Both the position numbers and the translations under genes were made by a program. From Devosia geojensis (GTDB lineage: Bacteria; Pseudomonadota; Alphaproteobacteria; Rhizobiales; Devosiaceae), in contig NZ_JZEX01000192.1 of assembly GCF_000969415.1 (NCBI RefSeq), positions 16,251 through 80,250 on the forward strand: 64,000 nt of DNA, written 5' to 3'. Positions 50,357 to 59,926 of this stretch are shown here, one piece after another (position 1 is the stretch's first letter; each line of letters starts with the position of its first letter). The notes under the pieces were generated by a model that saw only the letters and a list, made by a program, of their open reading frames with translations, was not told the DNA's origin and searched no databases.

Positions 50357-50674
50357 ACGAGTGCGGCGTAGAAAGGTTAGGACGGTCAGGCCCGAACGGC
50401 AGCTTTGGGGGTCGTGCCTCAGGTGGTCTGAATGTTTGGAATGGTGCGCGAGGCGGTCATTCCCGTATCATCACCGCTACTTTACCCCAGAAGCCAAGCA
50501 TTTGGACGCTTCCTGGTTCCTGTCCAGGAATTACCCGCCTCTGCTCTCGGCTTCATTCTGGTTCCCTAGAGGAAGCTAAGCGCGCATTTTCTTGATCCCA
50601 CGAAACTCGTACTGACGGGCATAGCCGTGCAAGAGCGCGTATTCCAACCTATTGGAACGACGGTGCAATTTCTG
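50357..50674. other. Right-end island spacer without a gene
   Basis: These 318 bases run from the decayed ATPase to the right repeat. GC is low for the window and no convincing gene is present on either strand. A short inverted repeat TTCCAA-CCTA-TTGGAA (50642-50657) lies about 18 bases left of the repeat and could be a recombinase arm site, which is speculative. Confidence 0.45.
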
Positions 50675-50783
50675 CCTTGCCAAGGTTAGGGTCGTGGGTT
50701 CGAATCCCATCGCCCGCTCCAAATATCAAGGCTGGGCAAAGCCTCGATGACAAAAGGGCCGCAAGGCCCTTTTTGCTTTTCAG
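50675..50783. repeat. Right direct repeat: tRNA-Gly fragment plus terminator
   Basis: This 109-base copy of 29499-29608 begins at the anticodon stem, so it holds the 3' half of tRNA-Gly (to 50721) without its 5' half. The terminator here, AAAAGGGCC-GCAA-GGCCCTTTTT, is a perfect hairpin, while the left copy is imperfect. This is probably the original chromosomal end, now displaced by the island. Confidence 0.85.
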
Positions 50784-51397
50784 CGTTCCGCCGGCACCAG
50801 TCCCGCCGCCAGCAGCTTGATGGCGCGCTTGCGGGTATCCGGCGCGCCGGGATAGGCGCGCACGGCATCGGGAAAGTCGAGGGCGATGTCGACGACCGTG
50901 CGGCCGGCCAGCGCCGCGGCGGGGATCGGCAGGCTGACGCGGCGCGCGGGATCGCGCGGCACCGAGATCTCCCCCAATCCCTCGCCATTGGCCGAAACCC
51001 GCACCCGCTGCAGCGCCGGTCCCGGCAGGTCGACCGCAACGAGCTCAAGCACGAGGTCGAGCGGTGGCGCATCGGGGTCGACGGCAAAGCGCAGGCGCGA
51101 GGTCTCGCCGACCGAATGGGTTCCGTCGCCGGCCGGCCCTTCCCAGCCGCAGGGCTTGAGCTCGAGCGCCGCCTCGACGCCGTCCGGGCGGAAGGAGACG
51201 ATGCGGCCGATTTTATACTCGCCGGTCATCGGCTGGGGAAGGCAGGTGGTGGTCTTGTCGATGTAGTAGGCGCGATACTCGCCCCCGGCACCCGGATTGA
51301 GCGCCCGCCAGAGGACGACGAGCTCGATGGCGACGACCAGCGCGACGGCCGCATAGGCCCATAAATCCTCCCTCGAAAATCGCTTCGCCTCAGACAA
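50780..51397 (-). CDS. Membrane-anchored periplasmic protein of unknown function
   Basis: This 205-residue protein has one N-terminal membrane segment (about 14-32) and a beta-rich remainder with a Cys pair (TTTCLPQP and KPCGW). It may be a sugar-binding-like accessory domain to the membrane glycosyltransferase upstream. The start is TTG 51397, overlapping the stop of that gene by eight bases. The stop codon lies inside the island's right repeat. Confidence 0.65.
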   Translation of the reverse strand: MSEAKRFSREDLWAYAAVALVVAIELVVLWRALNPGAGGEYRAYYIDKTTTCLPQPMTGEYKIGRIVSFRPDGVEAALELKPCGWEGPAGDGTHSVGETSRLRFAVDPDAPPLDLVLELVAVDLPGPALQRVRVSANGEGLGEISVPRDPARRVSLPIPAAALAGRTVVDIALDFPDAVRAYPGAPDTRKRAIKLLAAGLVPAER

Positions 51398-52664
51398 GAG
51401 AGAGATACCCCGTAAGCCACCCGAAGGTGCCGAAATAGCCGCCGGCGAGCAGCACCAGCAGCGCCAGCGCGAAGAGCCAGGAGCGGGCGGCGAGAAGCTC
51501 GACGGCCATCAGGCACACGGGCGCCAGCCCGGCCATGAAGCGCACGAACGAGATCGTGCCGGCGCTGAGGGGAATGACGATGCAGAAAAGGCTAAAGACC
51601 GCCTCCGGCAATCGCCGCTTCCAGGCGAGGACGCCGGTCATGACGAGCCCGAAGACGGCGGCAAGGCCTTGCTGCTGGGGCGTCGACGGCAGGAATCCGG
51701 CCCCGGGAAAGCTCGTCAGCGAGTGCCAGAGATAGACGGCCGGGTTGCCGACCACCCGCCCCCAGGCCCGCTGCACGTGCTGGAAGGCGAGCGCATCGCC
51801 CAGCTGCCAGTCGAGATAGGCCATATAGACGAAGGCGCCGAGCGGCGAGACGACGATGGCCAGGAGCCAGAACGGGCGCTTCAGCAGTTCCGGGATGAAG
51901 CCGGCGACCGTCCCGCCCCGCCGGCGGTGCTCGAGGAACATGGCGATGACGATGGCAAAGACGATGAAGACGCCGACGATCCGCGTCGCCGAGAGCAGCG
52001 CCGCCAGCACGCCGGCGAGCAGATAGTTGGATTGCCGGAGCGCCAGGAACACGCCGATGGTCAGGAGAACGAACATCGCCTCCGTCATGAAGGTGGTGAA
52101 ATAGACCGAGAACGGCCCGGCCAGCAGGAACGCGGCATAGAGCGCGTAGGCACGCCGGTTGCCGGCCAGCAGCGGCCAGGCCGCGACGGCCGCCGCGTAG
52201 GAGACGGCAAGGGAGACCAGCGTCGCCGTCACCATGGTCGGGAACGGCAGGATCAGCCGCGCAAGACCCACGAGCCCCGGAAAGAGGGGAAAGAACGCCC
52301 AGTTGCCGCCGGCGACGCGCGCCGGCACCGGGAAGGGATCGTAGCCCTCCTCGGCGATGCGCACGTACCACTCGCAGTCCCACCGGCAGAGCGCCTGCGC
52401 GAAGTCGGCGGCCGGGACGCCGGGCAGCGCCGCCCGGAAGGCAAGGAACCGCAGCGCCAGCCCCGCGACGAGAAACGCCAGCGGCACCAGCATGACGAAG
52501 ACTGACGCTGCCGGAACGGCAAGGGCGCGGTCTCGCACGAGTGGGTCGGTCGGCAGGTTCACTGCATTTGTCGCCGGCAGGAGGATCGCGAACGCGCCAG
52601 CATGCCGCGCCGCCGGGGCGCAGGCAAGCCGGGACGCGCGATGAGAATGGCGCATGGCAGCCAT
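51390..52664 (-). CDS. PIG-V-like membrane mannosyltransferase
   Basis: This 424-residue polytopic membrane protein has about ten hydrophobic segments. An acceptor/donor-site motif RWDCEWYVRIAEEGYD near residue 95 matches the WDxxWYxxIAxxGY pattern of the PIG-V/GT-C mannosyltransferases. Such enzymes use lipid-linked sugars outside the membrane. The N-terminal 45 residues may be over-extended. It is divergent from a GT2-GtrA gene that could make the lipid-linked donor. Confidence 0.75.
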   Translation of the reverse strand: MAAMRHSHRASRLACAPAARHAGAFAILLPATNAVNLPTDPLVRDRALAVPAASVFVMLVPLAFLVAGLALRFLAFRAALPGVPAADFAQALCRWDCEWYVRIAEEGYDPFPVPARVAGGNWAFFPLFPGLVGLARLILPFPTMVTATLVSLAVSYAAAVAAWPLLAGNRRAYALYAAFLLAGPFSVYFTTFMTEAMFVLLTIGVFLALRQSNYLLAGVLAALLSATRIVGVFIVFAIVIAMFLEHRRRGGTVAGFIPELLKRPFWLLAIVVSPLGAFVYMAYLDWQLGDALAFQHVQRAWGRVVGNPAVYLWHSLTSFPGAGFLPSTPQQQGLAAVFGLVMTGVLAWKRRLPEAVFSLFCIVIPLSAGTISFVRFMAGLAPVCLMAVELLAARSWLFALALLVLLAGGYFGTFGWLTGYLSLV

Positions 52665-52748
52665 GCAACGAATGCAGGAAACCGGCGTTATCGGCGGATG
52701 TTAAATCGGACGGCCGGCATCCGCCGGTTGAAGGCAGCCGAGGAACGG

Positions 52749-53897
52749 ATGTCGGACATCGCTGGTAGCCACCCGGGAACTCCTACGGCCGGTCAGGAGA
52801 GCGGTTATGCCGCGCCGCACCTGGCGGTGATCGTGCCGAGCTTCAATGAGCGCGACAACATCGAGCTGCTCTACGAGCGCCTGGCCCTCGCGCTCGACGG
52901 CATCCCCTTCGAGATGGTCGTCGTCGACGACGACAGCCCCGACGGCACCGCCGGCCTCACCCGCGAGCTGGCGCAGGTCTATCCCAACATCCGCTGCATC
53001 CGCCGCTACGGGCGACGGGGCCTTTCCTCGGCGTGCGTCGAAGGCATGGCCTCGACGGCCGCGCCTTACCTCGCCGTCATCGACGCCGACCTGCAGCACG
53101 ACGAGCGCATCCTTCCGCAGATGCTGGAGGAGGCAAAGGCCGGCGCCGACCTCGTCGTCGGTTCGCGCTTTGCCGGGCATGGTTCGGCGGCGGGCGGCCT
53201 CTCGCGCGCCCGCCAGCGCGGCAGCGCGCTTGCGACGCGCCTTGCCGGCCTCGTCGTCGGCGAGGCGGTTTCCGATCCGATGAGCGGCTATTTCCTGATG
53301 CCGCGCACGACTTTCGATGCCGTGGCGTCGCGCCTCAACAAGGACGGCTTCAAGATCCTGCTCGACCTCATCGCCACCTCGCGCCGGCAGGGCCGCCATC
53401 TCGCCATCGCCGAGGTGCCCTACGACTTCCGCCCGCGCCACGCCGGCGAAAGCAAGATGAGCCCGCTGATCGTCGTCCAGTATCTGGGGCTCTGGCTCTC
53501 GCAGCTGACCCGCGGCGTCCTGCCGACGAGCTTCCTGCTGTTCGCCATGGTGGGCGCCAGCGGCATCTTCGTCCATATGGCGATGCTCGCCCTGGCGACG
53601 GGGCCGCTCGGCCTGCCGTTCGTTCCCGCCCAGGTCACCGCGACCCTCGTCGCCATGACCTCCAACTTCTTCCTCAACAATGTCCTCACTTATGCCGACA
53701 GGCGCCTGCATGGCTCGCGGCTGTGGCTGGGACTCCTTGGTTTCTATGTCATCTGTTCGCTCGGCGGTATCGCCAACATCTCGGTCGCCACCATGGTCTA
53801 CGACCTGCGCCACGAAACCTTCGTCAGCGGCCTCGCCGGCGCGCTGATGAGCTCGGTGTTCAACTACGCGGTCACCCGGGTCTTCACCTGGAAATAA
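52749..53897 (+). CDS. GT2 polyprenyl-phosphate sugar synthase fused to GtrA-type membrane domain
   Basis: This 382-residue protein has an N-terminal GT-A domain like DPM1: VIVPSFNERDNI, then VVVDDDSPDGTA, then the DADLQHD donor/metal motif. It is followed from about residue 255 by four membrane segments of GtrA type. It probably makes a polyprenyl-phosphate mannose or glucose and helps flip it. ATG 52749 (GAGGAACGG ribosome site) removes a long unnatural extension. Confidence 0.9.
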   Translation: MSDIAGSHPGTPTAGQESGYAAPHLAVIVPSFNERDNIELLYERLALALDGIPFEMVVVDDDSPDGTAGLTRELAQVYPNIRCIRRYGRRGLSSACVEGMASTAAPYLAVIDADLQHDERILPQMLEEAKAGADLVVGSRFAGHGSAAGGLSRARQRGSALATRLAGLVVGEAVSDPMSGYFLMPRTTFDAVASRLNKDGFKILLDLIATSRRQGRHLAIAEVPYDFRPRHAGESKMSPLIVVQYLGLWLSQLTRGVLPTSFLLFAMVGASGIFVHMAMLALATGPLGLPFVPAQVTATLVAMTSNFFLNNVLTYADRRLHGSRLWLGLLGFYVICSLGGIANISVATMVYDLRHETFVSGLAGALMSSVFNYAVTRVFTWK

Positions 53898-53898
53898 G

Positions 53899-54663
53899 CT
53901 ATCGCTTCACCAGGGTGATCAGCGCGTACCAGGCGAAGCGGTTGACGTAGGGCAGCGTCAGGACGAGCGCGTCGACGCCGCGGCCCGCCGAATAGGCGAA
54001 TGCGCGCGCCCCGGCCGGCACCATGGCGCTGGCGACCGAGAAGAGGCCGAAATAGCGCACGCCGACATCGGCGAAATAACGCCGCGCCAGGGCGAAATCG
54101 CTGACCAGCAGCGGGTGCTCGTCGGGGGTGCGGATATCGGGCGTGCGCCGCCGATAGGCGTTGAGGACGGGATTGTGCCCCATCGGCTCGAAGAACGAGG
54201 CGACGCCGCCTGGCCTCAGCACCCGCGACACCTCGGCAAAGCAGCGGTCGAGATCGAGGTGGTGGATGATGCCGCGCCCGTAGACGAGGTCGAAGCTTTC
54301 GTCGGGAAACGCCATCTCCTCGGCGTTCATGGCGAGGAACCGCGCCGTGTTGGCGGCGCCGAGCTGCCGGGCCCGCTTGTTGGCGCGCTCCACGGCGATA
54401 TCCGAGATGTCGATGCCGACGAGCGACCGGCAGACGGCCGGCAGTTGCAGCGCATCGAGGCTCCATCCCCCCGTCGAGCAACCATATTCCAGCACGTCCG
54501 CGCCCGCGGCGAGTTCCTTGACCTGCGCGTCCTGCTGCATGGCGCCGTGGCGGATCGCCCAGTACCATTTGTCGAGGTGTCGCCTCGGGTCTTCCTCCTG
54601 AGCGAAGCGCTCGTTGTGGAAATCCCGTTCGCGATCGACGACGTTCCGGCGAGCCTCATCCAT
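53899..54663 (-). CDS. Class I SAM-dependent methyltransferase
   Basis: This 254-residue enzyme has motif I VLEYGCSTGGWS near residue 57, an acidic second motif (GIDISDIAVERA) and a motif IV-like YGRGIIHHLD. This is UbiE/Methyltransf_11 type. C-terminal hydrophobic stretches may bind a membrane or lipid substrate. Neighbours suggest a role in surface-glycan or lipid modification. Its stop is two bases from the convergent GT2 stop. Confidence 0.87.
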   Translation of the reverse strand: MDEARRNVVDRERDFHNERFAQEEDPRRHLDKWYWAIRHGAMQQDAQVKELAAGADVLEYGCSTGGWSLDALQLPAVCRSLVGIDISDIAVERANKRARQLGAANTARFLAMNAEEMAFPDESFDLVYGRGIIHHLDLDRCFAEVSRVLRPGGVASFFEPMGHNPVLNAYRRRTPDIRTPDEHPLLVSDFALARRYFADVGVRYFGLFSVASAMVPAGARAFAYSAGRGVDALVLTLPYVNRFAWYALITLVKR

Positions 54664-54740
54664 GATCCCCTCCCGATCGGCGAGCAGCCGGGAGAGATTA
54701 AGCCGCGCCTATTGCGGCAGGATGATGAATGTAGCGAGCG

Positions 54741-54777
54741 CTAGGACCAATCGCCATCAGCTGAATGGCGATTGGTC

Positions 54778-54781
<4 letters not shown>
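54741..54781. repeat. Long perfect palindrome overlapping the ugpC stop
   Basis: CTAGGACCAATCGCCAT (54741-54757) and its exact complement (54765-54781) form 17-bp arms around CAGCTGA. The right arm contains the stop codon of the ABC ATPase. It may be a terminator-like barrier or a repetitive element; no T-tract follows. Confidence 0.75.
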
Positions 54782-55857
<1,076 letters not shown>

Positions 55858-55997
55858 GGCCGTTTCCTCCCTTGGGCGCCGGTCCTTGCCCGGATCGGCG
55901 CTTGCCTTCGTCAGTATGGTGTGGCGCAGGTCCTGCCTGCCGTTCAGGTCTTCCATGCCGCGTTTGCGAGCCGCAAAATCCTCTTTTGCTAGAAACG

Positions 55998-57086
55998 CTA
56001 GGCGAACTCAGCCGGCACCCAGCTCTTGTAGCGCGCGTGGCCCGGGCCGATCGGCAGCTCCACGTCCTCATGCGTCGTCGAGGAATGGTAGAACGCCGTC
56101 ACCAGCTCCAGCGCCCGGCGCGAATCCGCGCTCGTCACCGGCAGCGGCGCCTTGCCGAGGAGCGCGGCGTGGAAGCGCGCCATCTGCGTGGTGAACCGCG
56201 GCGGCACGTGCTGCCAGTTCTCGAGGAGCGCGGCGATCCTCTCGGCCGTTTCCGGCGAGCGCGGCAGGATTTTCCACGGCTTGGCGCCGGGATTGTAGGG
56301 CGCATGGTCGCTCTCGAACGAGACGTTCTCGAAAGCGAGCCGGATGCGGGTGATCTCGTCGGCCGACCCGAGCGTCGCCGTGAAGCTGCCGAGCGCCCCG
56401 TTCTCGAGCTCGAGGCTGGCGGTCACGCAATCTTCGACCTCGATGGTGTTGACGCGCGTGGCGACGCGTCCGAAGAGGCGCTTGATGTCGCCCATGAGGT
56501 AGGTGAAGAGGTCGTGCTGGTGGATGGCGTGGGTCATCAGCACCCCGCCGAGCTCGGTCTTCCACTTGCCGCGCCAGGGCACGGCATAATAGTCGGGCCC
56601 GCGCGTCCAGAGCGTCTCGACCGTGCCCACATAGGGCTTGCCGGCGATGCCCGCATCGATGATGGCCTTGGCCTGCTCGATGCCGTCGCCGAACCGGTAC
56701 TGGAAGACCGGCATCAGCAGGCCCTTGGAGACCTTCTCCCTGGCGATGACCTCGTCGACTTCCGCCAGCGAGCCGACCAACGGCTTTTCGCACACGACGT
56801 GCTTGCCCGCGTCGAGCGCGGCCATCACCATCGGGTAGTGCAGGCCCGGTGGCGTGCACACGTCGATGATGTCGATGTCGTCCATGGCGAGGAGATCGTC
56901 GAAATTCGTCACCCGCCGCTCGATCCCGAACTCGTCGGCGATCGGCGTCATGCGCTCGACGTTGAGGTCGCAGAGCGCCTTGACCTCGAACTTGTCGGCA
57001 TTGGGCTCATAGCCCTCGACGATGTGGCTGCGCCCGATGCCGCAGCCGACGATGGCGACGCGGAAGCGCTGGTTGGCGGCGGTCAT
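55998..57086 (-). CDS. Gfo/Idh/MocA-family oxidoreductase (copy A)
   Basis: This 362-residue NAD(P)-dependent sugar dehydrogenase has the Rossmann motif AIVGCGIGRSH and the family Lys-Pro motif VCEKPL. A C-terminal alpha/beta substrate domain follows, containing an ILMTHAIHQHDL-like His region. ATG 57086 overlaps the next upstream gene's stop (ATGA). The imported sugar is unknown. Confidence 0.92.
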   Translation of the reverse strand: MTAANQRFRVAIVGCGIGRSHIVEGYEPNADKFEVKALCDLNVERMTPIADEFGIERRVTNFDDLLAMDDIDIIDVCTPPGLHYPMVMAALDAGKHVVCEKPLVGSLAEVDEVIAREKVSKGLLMPVFQYRFGDGIEQAKAIIDAGIAGKPYVGTVETLWTRGPDYYAVPWRGKWKTELGGVLMTHAIHQHDLFTYLMGDIKRLFGRVATRVNTIEVEDCVTASLELENGALGSFTATLGSADEITRIRLAFENVSFESDHAPYNPGAKPWKILPRSPETAERIAALLENWQHVPPRFTTQMARFHAALLGKAPLPVTSADSRRALELVTAFYHSSTTHEDVELPIGPGHARYKSWVPAEFA

Positions 57087-58102
57087 TGCTGCCACTCCGT
57101 TCCGATTTCGGCGAGGTTCTGCGCGGTCAGCGCCAGCTCCATCGCCTTGTAGCACCGCGCCTGCGGCATCGCCGTCTCGGTGCGGTCGCGCACGTCGGCC
57201 AGGAACTGCCGGCCGAACGGCAGGTCCGTTCCCGAGCAGTCGATATGGCGCGGCGCATCCTTGTTGACGAGGAAGAGGTGGTCGGTGCCCGGCCGTCCGG
57301 CGATGTCGATATATTTGCGCAGCTCGATATAGCCCTCGGTGCCGAGGATGATGAGGCGTCCGTCGCCCCAGGTCGGCAGCCCGCCGGGCGTGAACCAGTC
57401 GACGCGGATATAGCCGGTCGTGCGCGGCGTCTTCAGATGTACATCGCCCACATCCTGCAGGCCCGGCCGGTCGGGATGGGCGCGGTTGGCGACGCTTGCC
57501 GACAGCACCTCGGCATCGAGCGCGTCCGAGAAGAACAGGAACTGCTCGAACTGGTGGCTGGCGATGTCGGTGAGGATGCCGCCATAGCGCTTGCGCTCGA
57601 AGAACCAGTCGGGACGCTGGTTGTTGCGGATGGCGTGGGGGCCCAGCCCCATGGTCTGGATGACCTCGCCGATCGCGCCCTGCGCGATGAGGTTGCCGGC
57701 CTCGACCGTGGCGCGCACCTCGAAGTGCTCGGAATAGAGCACCGAATAGATACGCCCGGTCTCGGCCTGCACCCGCTTGATCTCGGCAAGCTGCTCGAGA
57801 CTGGTCATGCCGGGCTTGTCCGAGAGCACGTCCTTGCCGTGGCGCATGGCCGCGATCGAGATCTCGGCGCGGTCGCCCGGAATGGCGGCCGTGGTGACGA
57901 TGGCGATCGAAGGATCCTCGAGGATCTCACGCCGGTCGGCGACGCGCTTGGCCTCCGGGAACTTGGCCGAGAAGGCGCTGGCCAGGTCGTCTTCGGGCGC
58001 GAAGAAGGCGACGAACGTCGCCCCCGCGCGCTTGAGGCACTCCACTTGGCCGTAGATATGGCTGTGGTTGATGCCGATGGCGGCAAACTTCAGGTCGGAC
58101 AT
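57083..58102 (-). CDS. Gfo/Idh/MocA-family oxidoreductase (copy B)
   Basis: This 339-residue relative of the next gene has the N-terminal AAIGINHSHIYGQ and the EKP-equivalent motif LSDKPG. The substrate domain includes TDIASHQFEQFLF. The first GxGxxG is atypical (GINHSH), so cofactor binding may differ. Two different Gfo/Idh/MocA enzymes together suggest oxidation followed by reduction or epimerisation of one sugar. Confidence 0.9.
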   Translation of the reverse strand: MSDLKFAAIGINHSHIYGQVECLKRAGATFVAFFAPEDDLASAFSAKFPEAKRVADRREILEDPSIAIVTTAAIPGDRAEISIAAMRHGKDVLSDKPGMTSLEQLAEIKRVQAETGRIYSVLYSEHFEVRATVEAGNLIAQGAIGEVIQTMGLGPHAIRNNQRPDWFFERKRYGGILTDIASHQFEQFLFFSDALDAEVLSASVANRAHPDRPGLQDVGDVHLKTPRTTGYIRVDWFTPGGLPTWGDGRLIILGTEGYIELRKYIDIAGRPGTDHLFLVNKDAPRHIDCSGTDLPFGRQFLADVRDRTETAMPQARCYKAMELALTAQNLAEIGTEWQQ

Positions 58103-58103
58103 A

Positions 58104-58982
58104 TCAGCGTTTCATACCCGTGGTCGCGATGCCTTCGATGAGCAATCGCTGGAAGAAGAGGAAGAAGAGGAAGACCGGCACCAGGGTCAGCACCGACATG
58201 GCGAGCATGCCGCCGAAATCGGACTGGCCGGTGGAGTCGACGAAGGTCCGCAACCCCAGCTGCACGGTATACTGGCGCATTTCGCTCAGATAGATCAGCG
58301 GCCCGAGGAAATCGTCCCAGGTCCAGATGAAGGTGAAGATCGCCGCCGTCGCCAGCACCGGCAGCGACAGGGGCATGATGATCTTCCAGTAGATGCGCCA
58401 GGGCGAGCAGCCGTCCATCATCGCCGCCTCGTCGAGCTCCTTGGGCAGGCCGCGGAAGAACTGCACCATCAGGAAGATAAAGAAGGCGTCGGCGGCCAGG
58501 AACTTCGGCACCACCAGCGGCAGGAACGAGTTGACCCAGCCGAGGTTGAGGAAGAGCACGTATTGCGGGATGAGCGTGACGTGATAGGGCAGCATCAGCG
58601 TCATCAGCATCAGCGCGAACCAGAAGTTGCGGCCGCGGAATTGCAGGCGCGCGAAGGCATAGGCGGCCAGCGAACAGGCAAAGACGTTGCCGGCGATCGA
58701 CAGGATCGCGATGACGAAGGAATTGAGGAAGAACGTGCCGAACGAGACGCGCAGTCCGCTCCAGCCGCGGAAATAGGCATCGATGCTCCACGAGGACGGC
58801 CAGAGGCTCGAGGACGTGAAGATCTCGTTCTCAGGCCGGAAGGTCGAGGCCAGCATCCAGAGCAGGGGATAGAGCATCAGGATCGAGGCGCCGACCAGCA
58901 GCACATGCGCAACGACGGTGAAGATGCGCCGGCGGGTGCGGGACCCCCGGCTGCCGACGACGGTCAGGGCCTCAGTCGTCAT
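58104..58982 (-). CDS. Carbohydrate ABC permease, MalG type
   Basis: This 292-residue CUT1 permease has about six membrane segments. The EAA loop is LDEAAMMDGCSPWRIYWKIIMPLSLP. Its start overlaps the MalF-type gene by 11 bases. Confidence 0.94.
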   Translation of the reverse strand: MTTEALTVVGSRGSRTRRRIFTVVAHVLLVGASILMLYPLLWMLASTFRPENEIFTSSSLWPSSWSIDAYFRGWSGLRVSFGTFFLNSFVIAILSIAGNVFACSLAAYAFARLQFRGRNFWFALMLMTLMLPYHVTLIPQYVLFLNLGWVNSFLPLVVPKFLAADAFFIFLMVQFFRGLPKELDEAAMMDGCSPWRIYWKIIMPLSLPVLATAAIFTFIWTWDDFLGPLIYLSEMRQYTVQLGLRTFVDSTGQSDFGGMLAMSVLTLVPVFLFFLFFQRLLIEGIATTGMKR

Positions 58983-59922
58983 AGTGCACCCAATACTTCG
59001 AGGTGAGGAACGAGAAGGCGGTGAACGCGGCGATCATGAGCAGGAGGAACCAGGCGAGCGCCGAGGCATAGCCCATGCGGAAGAAGCCGAACGCCTCCTG
59101 GTAGAGATAGAGCGTATAGAAGAGCGTCGAGTTGATCGGCTGCCCGGTGCCGCCCGAGATGACGAAGGCGGGCGTGAAGCTCTTGAAGGCGTCGATCGTC
59201 TGCACGATGGCGTTGAAGAAGACGACCGGCGTCAGGAGCGGCAGCGTGATCTTCCAGAACTGGCGCCACTTGCTGGCCCCGTCGAGCGAGGCCGCCTCGT
59301 ACATGTCCTGCGGGATCTGCCGCAGCCCGGCGAGGAAGATGATCATCGGCGAGCCGAACTGCCAGACCGAGAGGATGATCAGCGTCCATAGCGAATAGTT
59401 GGGATTCGAGATCCAGCTCGGCCCGATGATGCCGAAATTGGCCAGGAACTGGTTGACCAGCCCGTCGCCGGCAAAAAGCTGCCGCCAGAGGATGGCGATG
59501 GCGACGCTCCCGCCTAGGAGCGAGGGCAGGTAGAACACCGCCCGGTAGAGCGGCAGGCCCTTCAGCCCCCGGTTGAGCAGCATCGCCACGGCCAGCGCGA
59601 AGGCGAGCTTCAGGGGCACCGAGAAGATGACGAAGAAGAAGGTGACCCGCATGGCCGCCGCGAACTTGGGATCGTTCGTGAACATGCGCGTATAGTTGGC
59701 CGCGCCCACCCAGTCCGGGGTCGTCAGCAGGTCGAAATTGGTGAACGAGAGATAGAGCGAGGTGATCATCGGCCCGACGGTCAAGCCGAAGAAGCCGATG
59801 AGCCAGGGTAGAAGGAACAGATAGCCGGGCCCGTCCTGCTGCCAGATACGGGCCCAGACGCCGGTCTTGGCGACCGCGCGCCCGGTGGCCGAAACTCCGG
59901 TCTCCATGGAGCGCGCGGTCAT
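58972..59922 (-). CDS. Carbohydrate ABC permease, MalF type
   Basis: This 316-residue CUT1 permease has about six membrane segments. The EAA loop is MYEAASLDGASKWRQFWKITLPLL. It lies four bases after the proximal binding-protein gene and is coupled to the MalG-type gene. Confidence 0.94.
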   Translation of the reverse strand: MTARSMETGVSATGRAVAKTGVWARIWQQDGPGYLFLLPWLIGFFGLTVGPMITSLYLSFTNFDLLTTPDWVGAANYTRMFTNDPKFAAAMRVTFFFVIFSVPLKLAFALAVAMLLNRGLKGLPLYRAVFYLPSLLGGSVAIAILWRQLFAGDGLVNQFLANFGIIGPSWISNPNYSLWTLIILSVWQFGSPMIIFLAGLRQIPQDMYEAASLDGASKWRQFWKITLPLLTPVVFFNAIVQTIDAFKSFTPAFVISGGTGQPINSTLFYTLYLYQEAFGFFRMGYASALAWFLLLMIAAFTAFSFLTSKYWVHYDD

Positions 59923-59926
59923 GCGA

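Noticed and set aside
50675..50721. Second tRNA-Gly gene
   Set aside because: It lacks the acceptor 5' strand, D arm and half of the anticodon arm; only the 3' half is present, so it is an att fragment.
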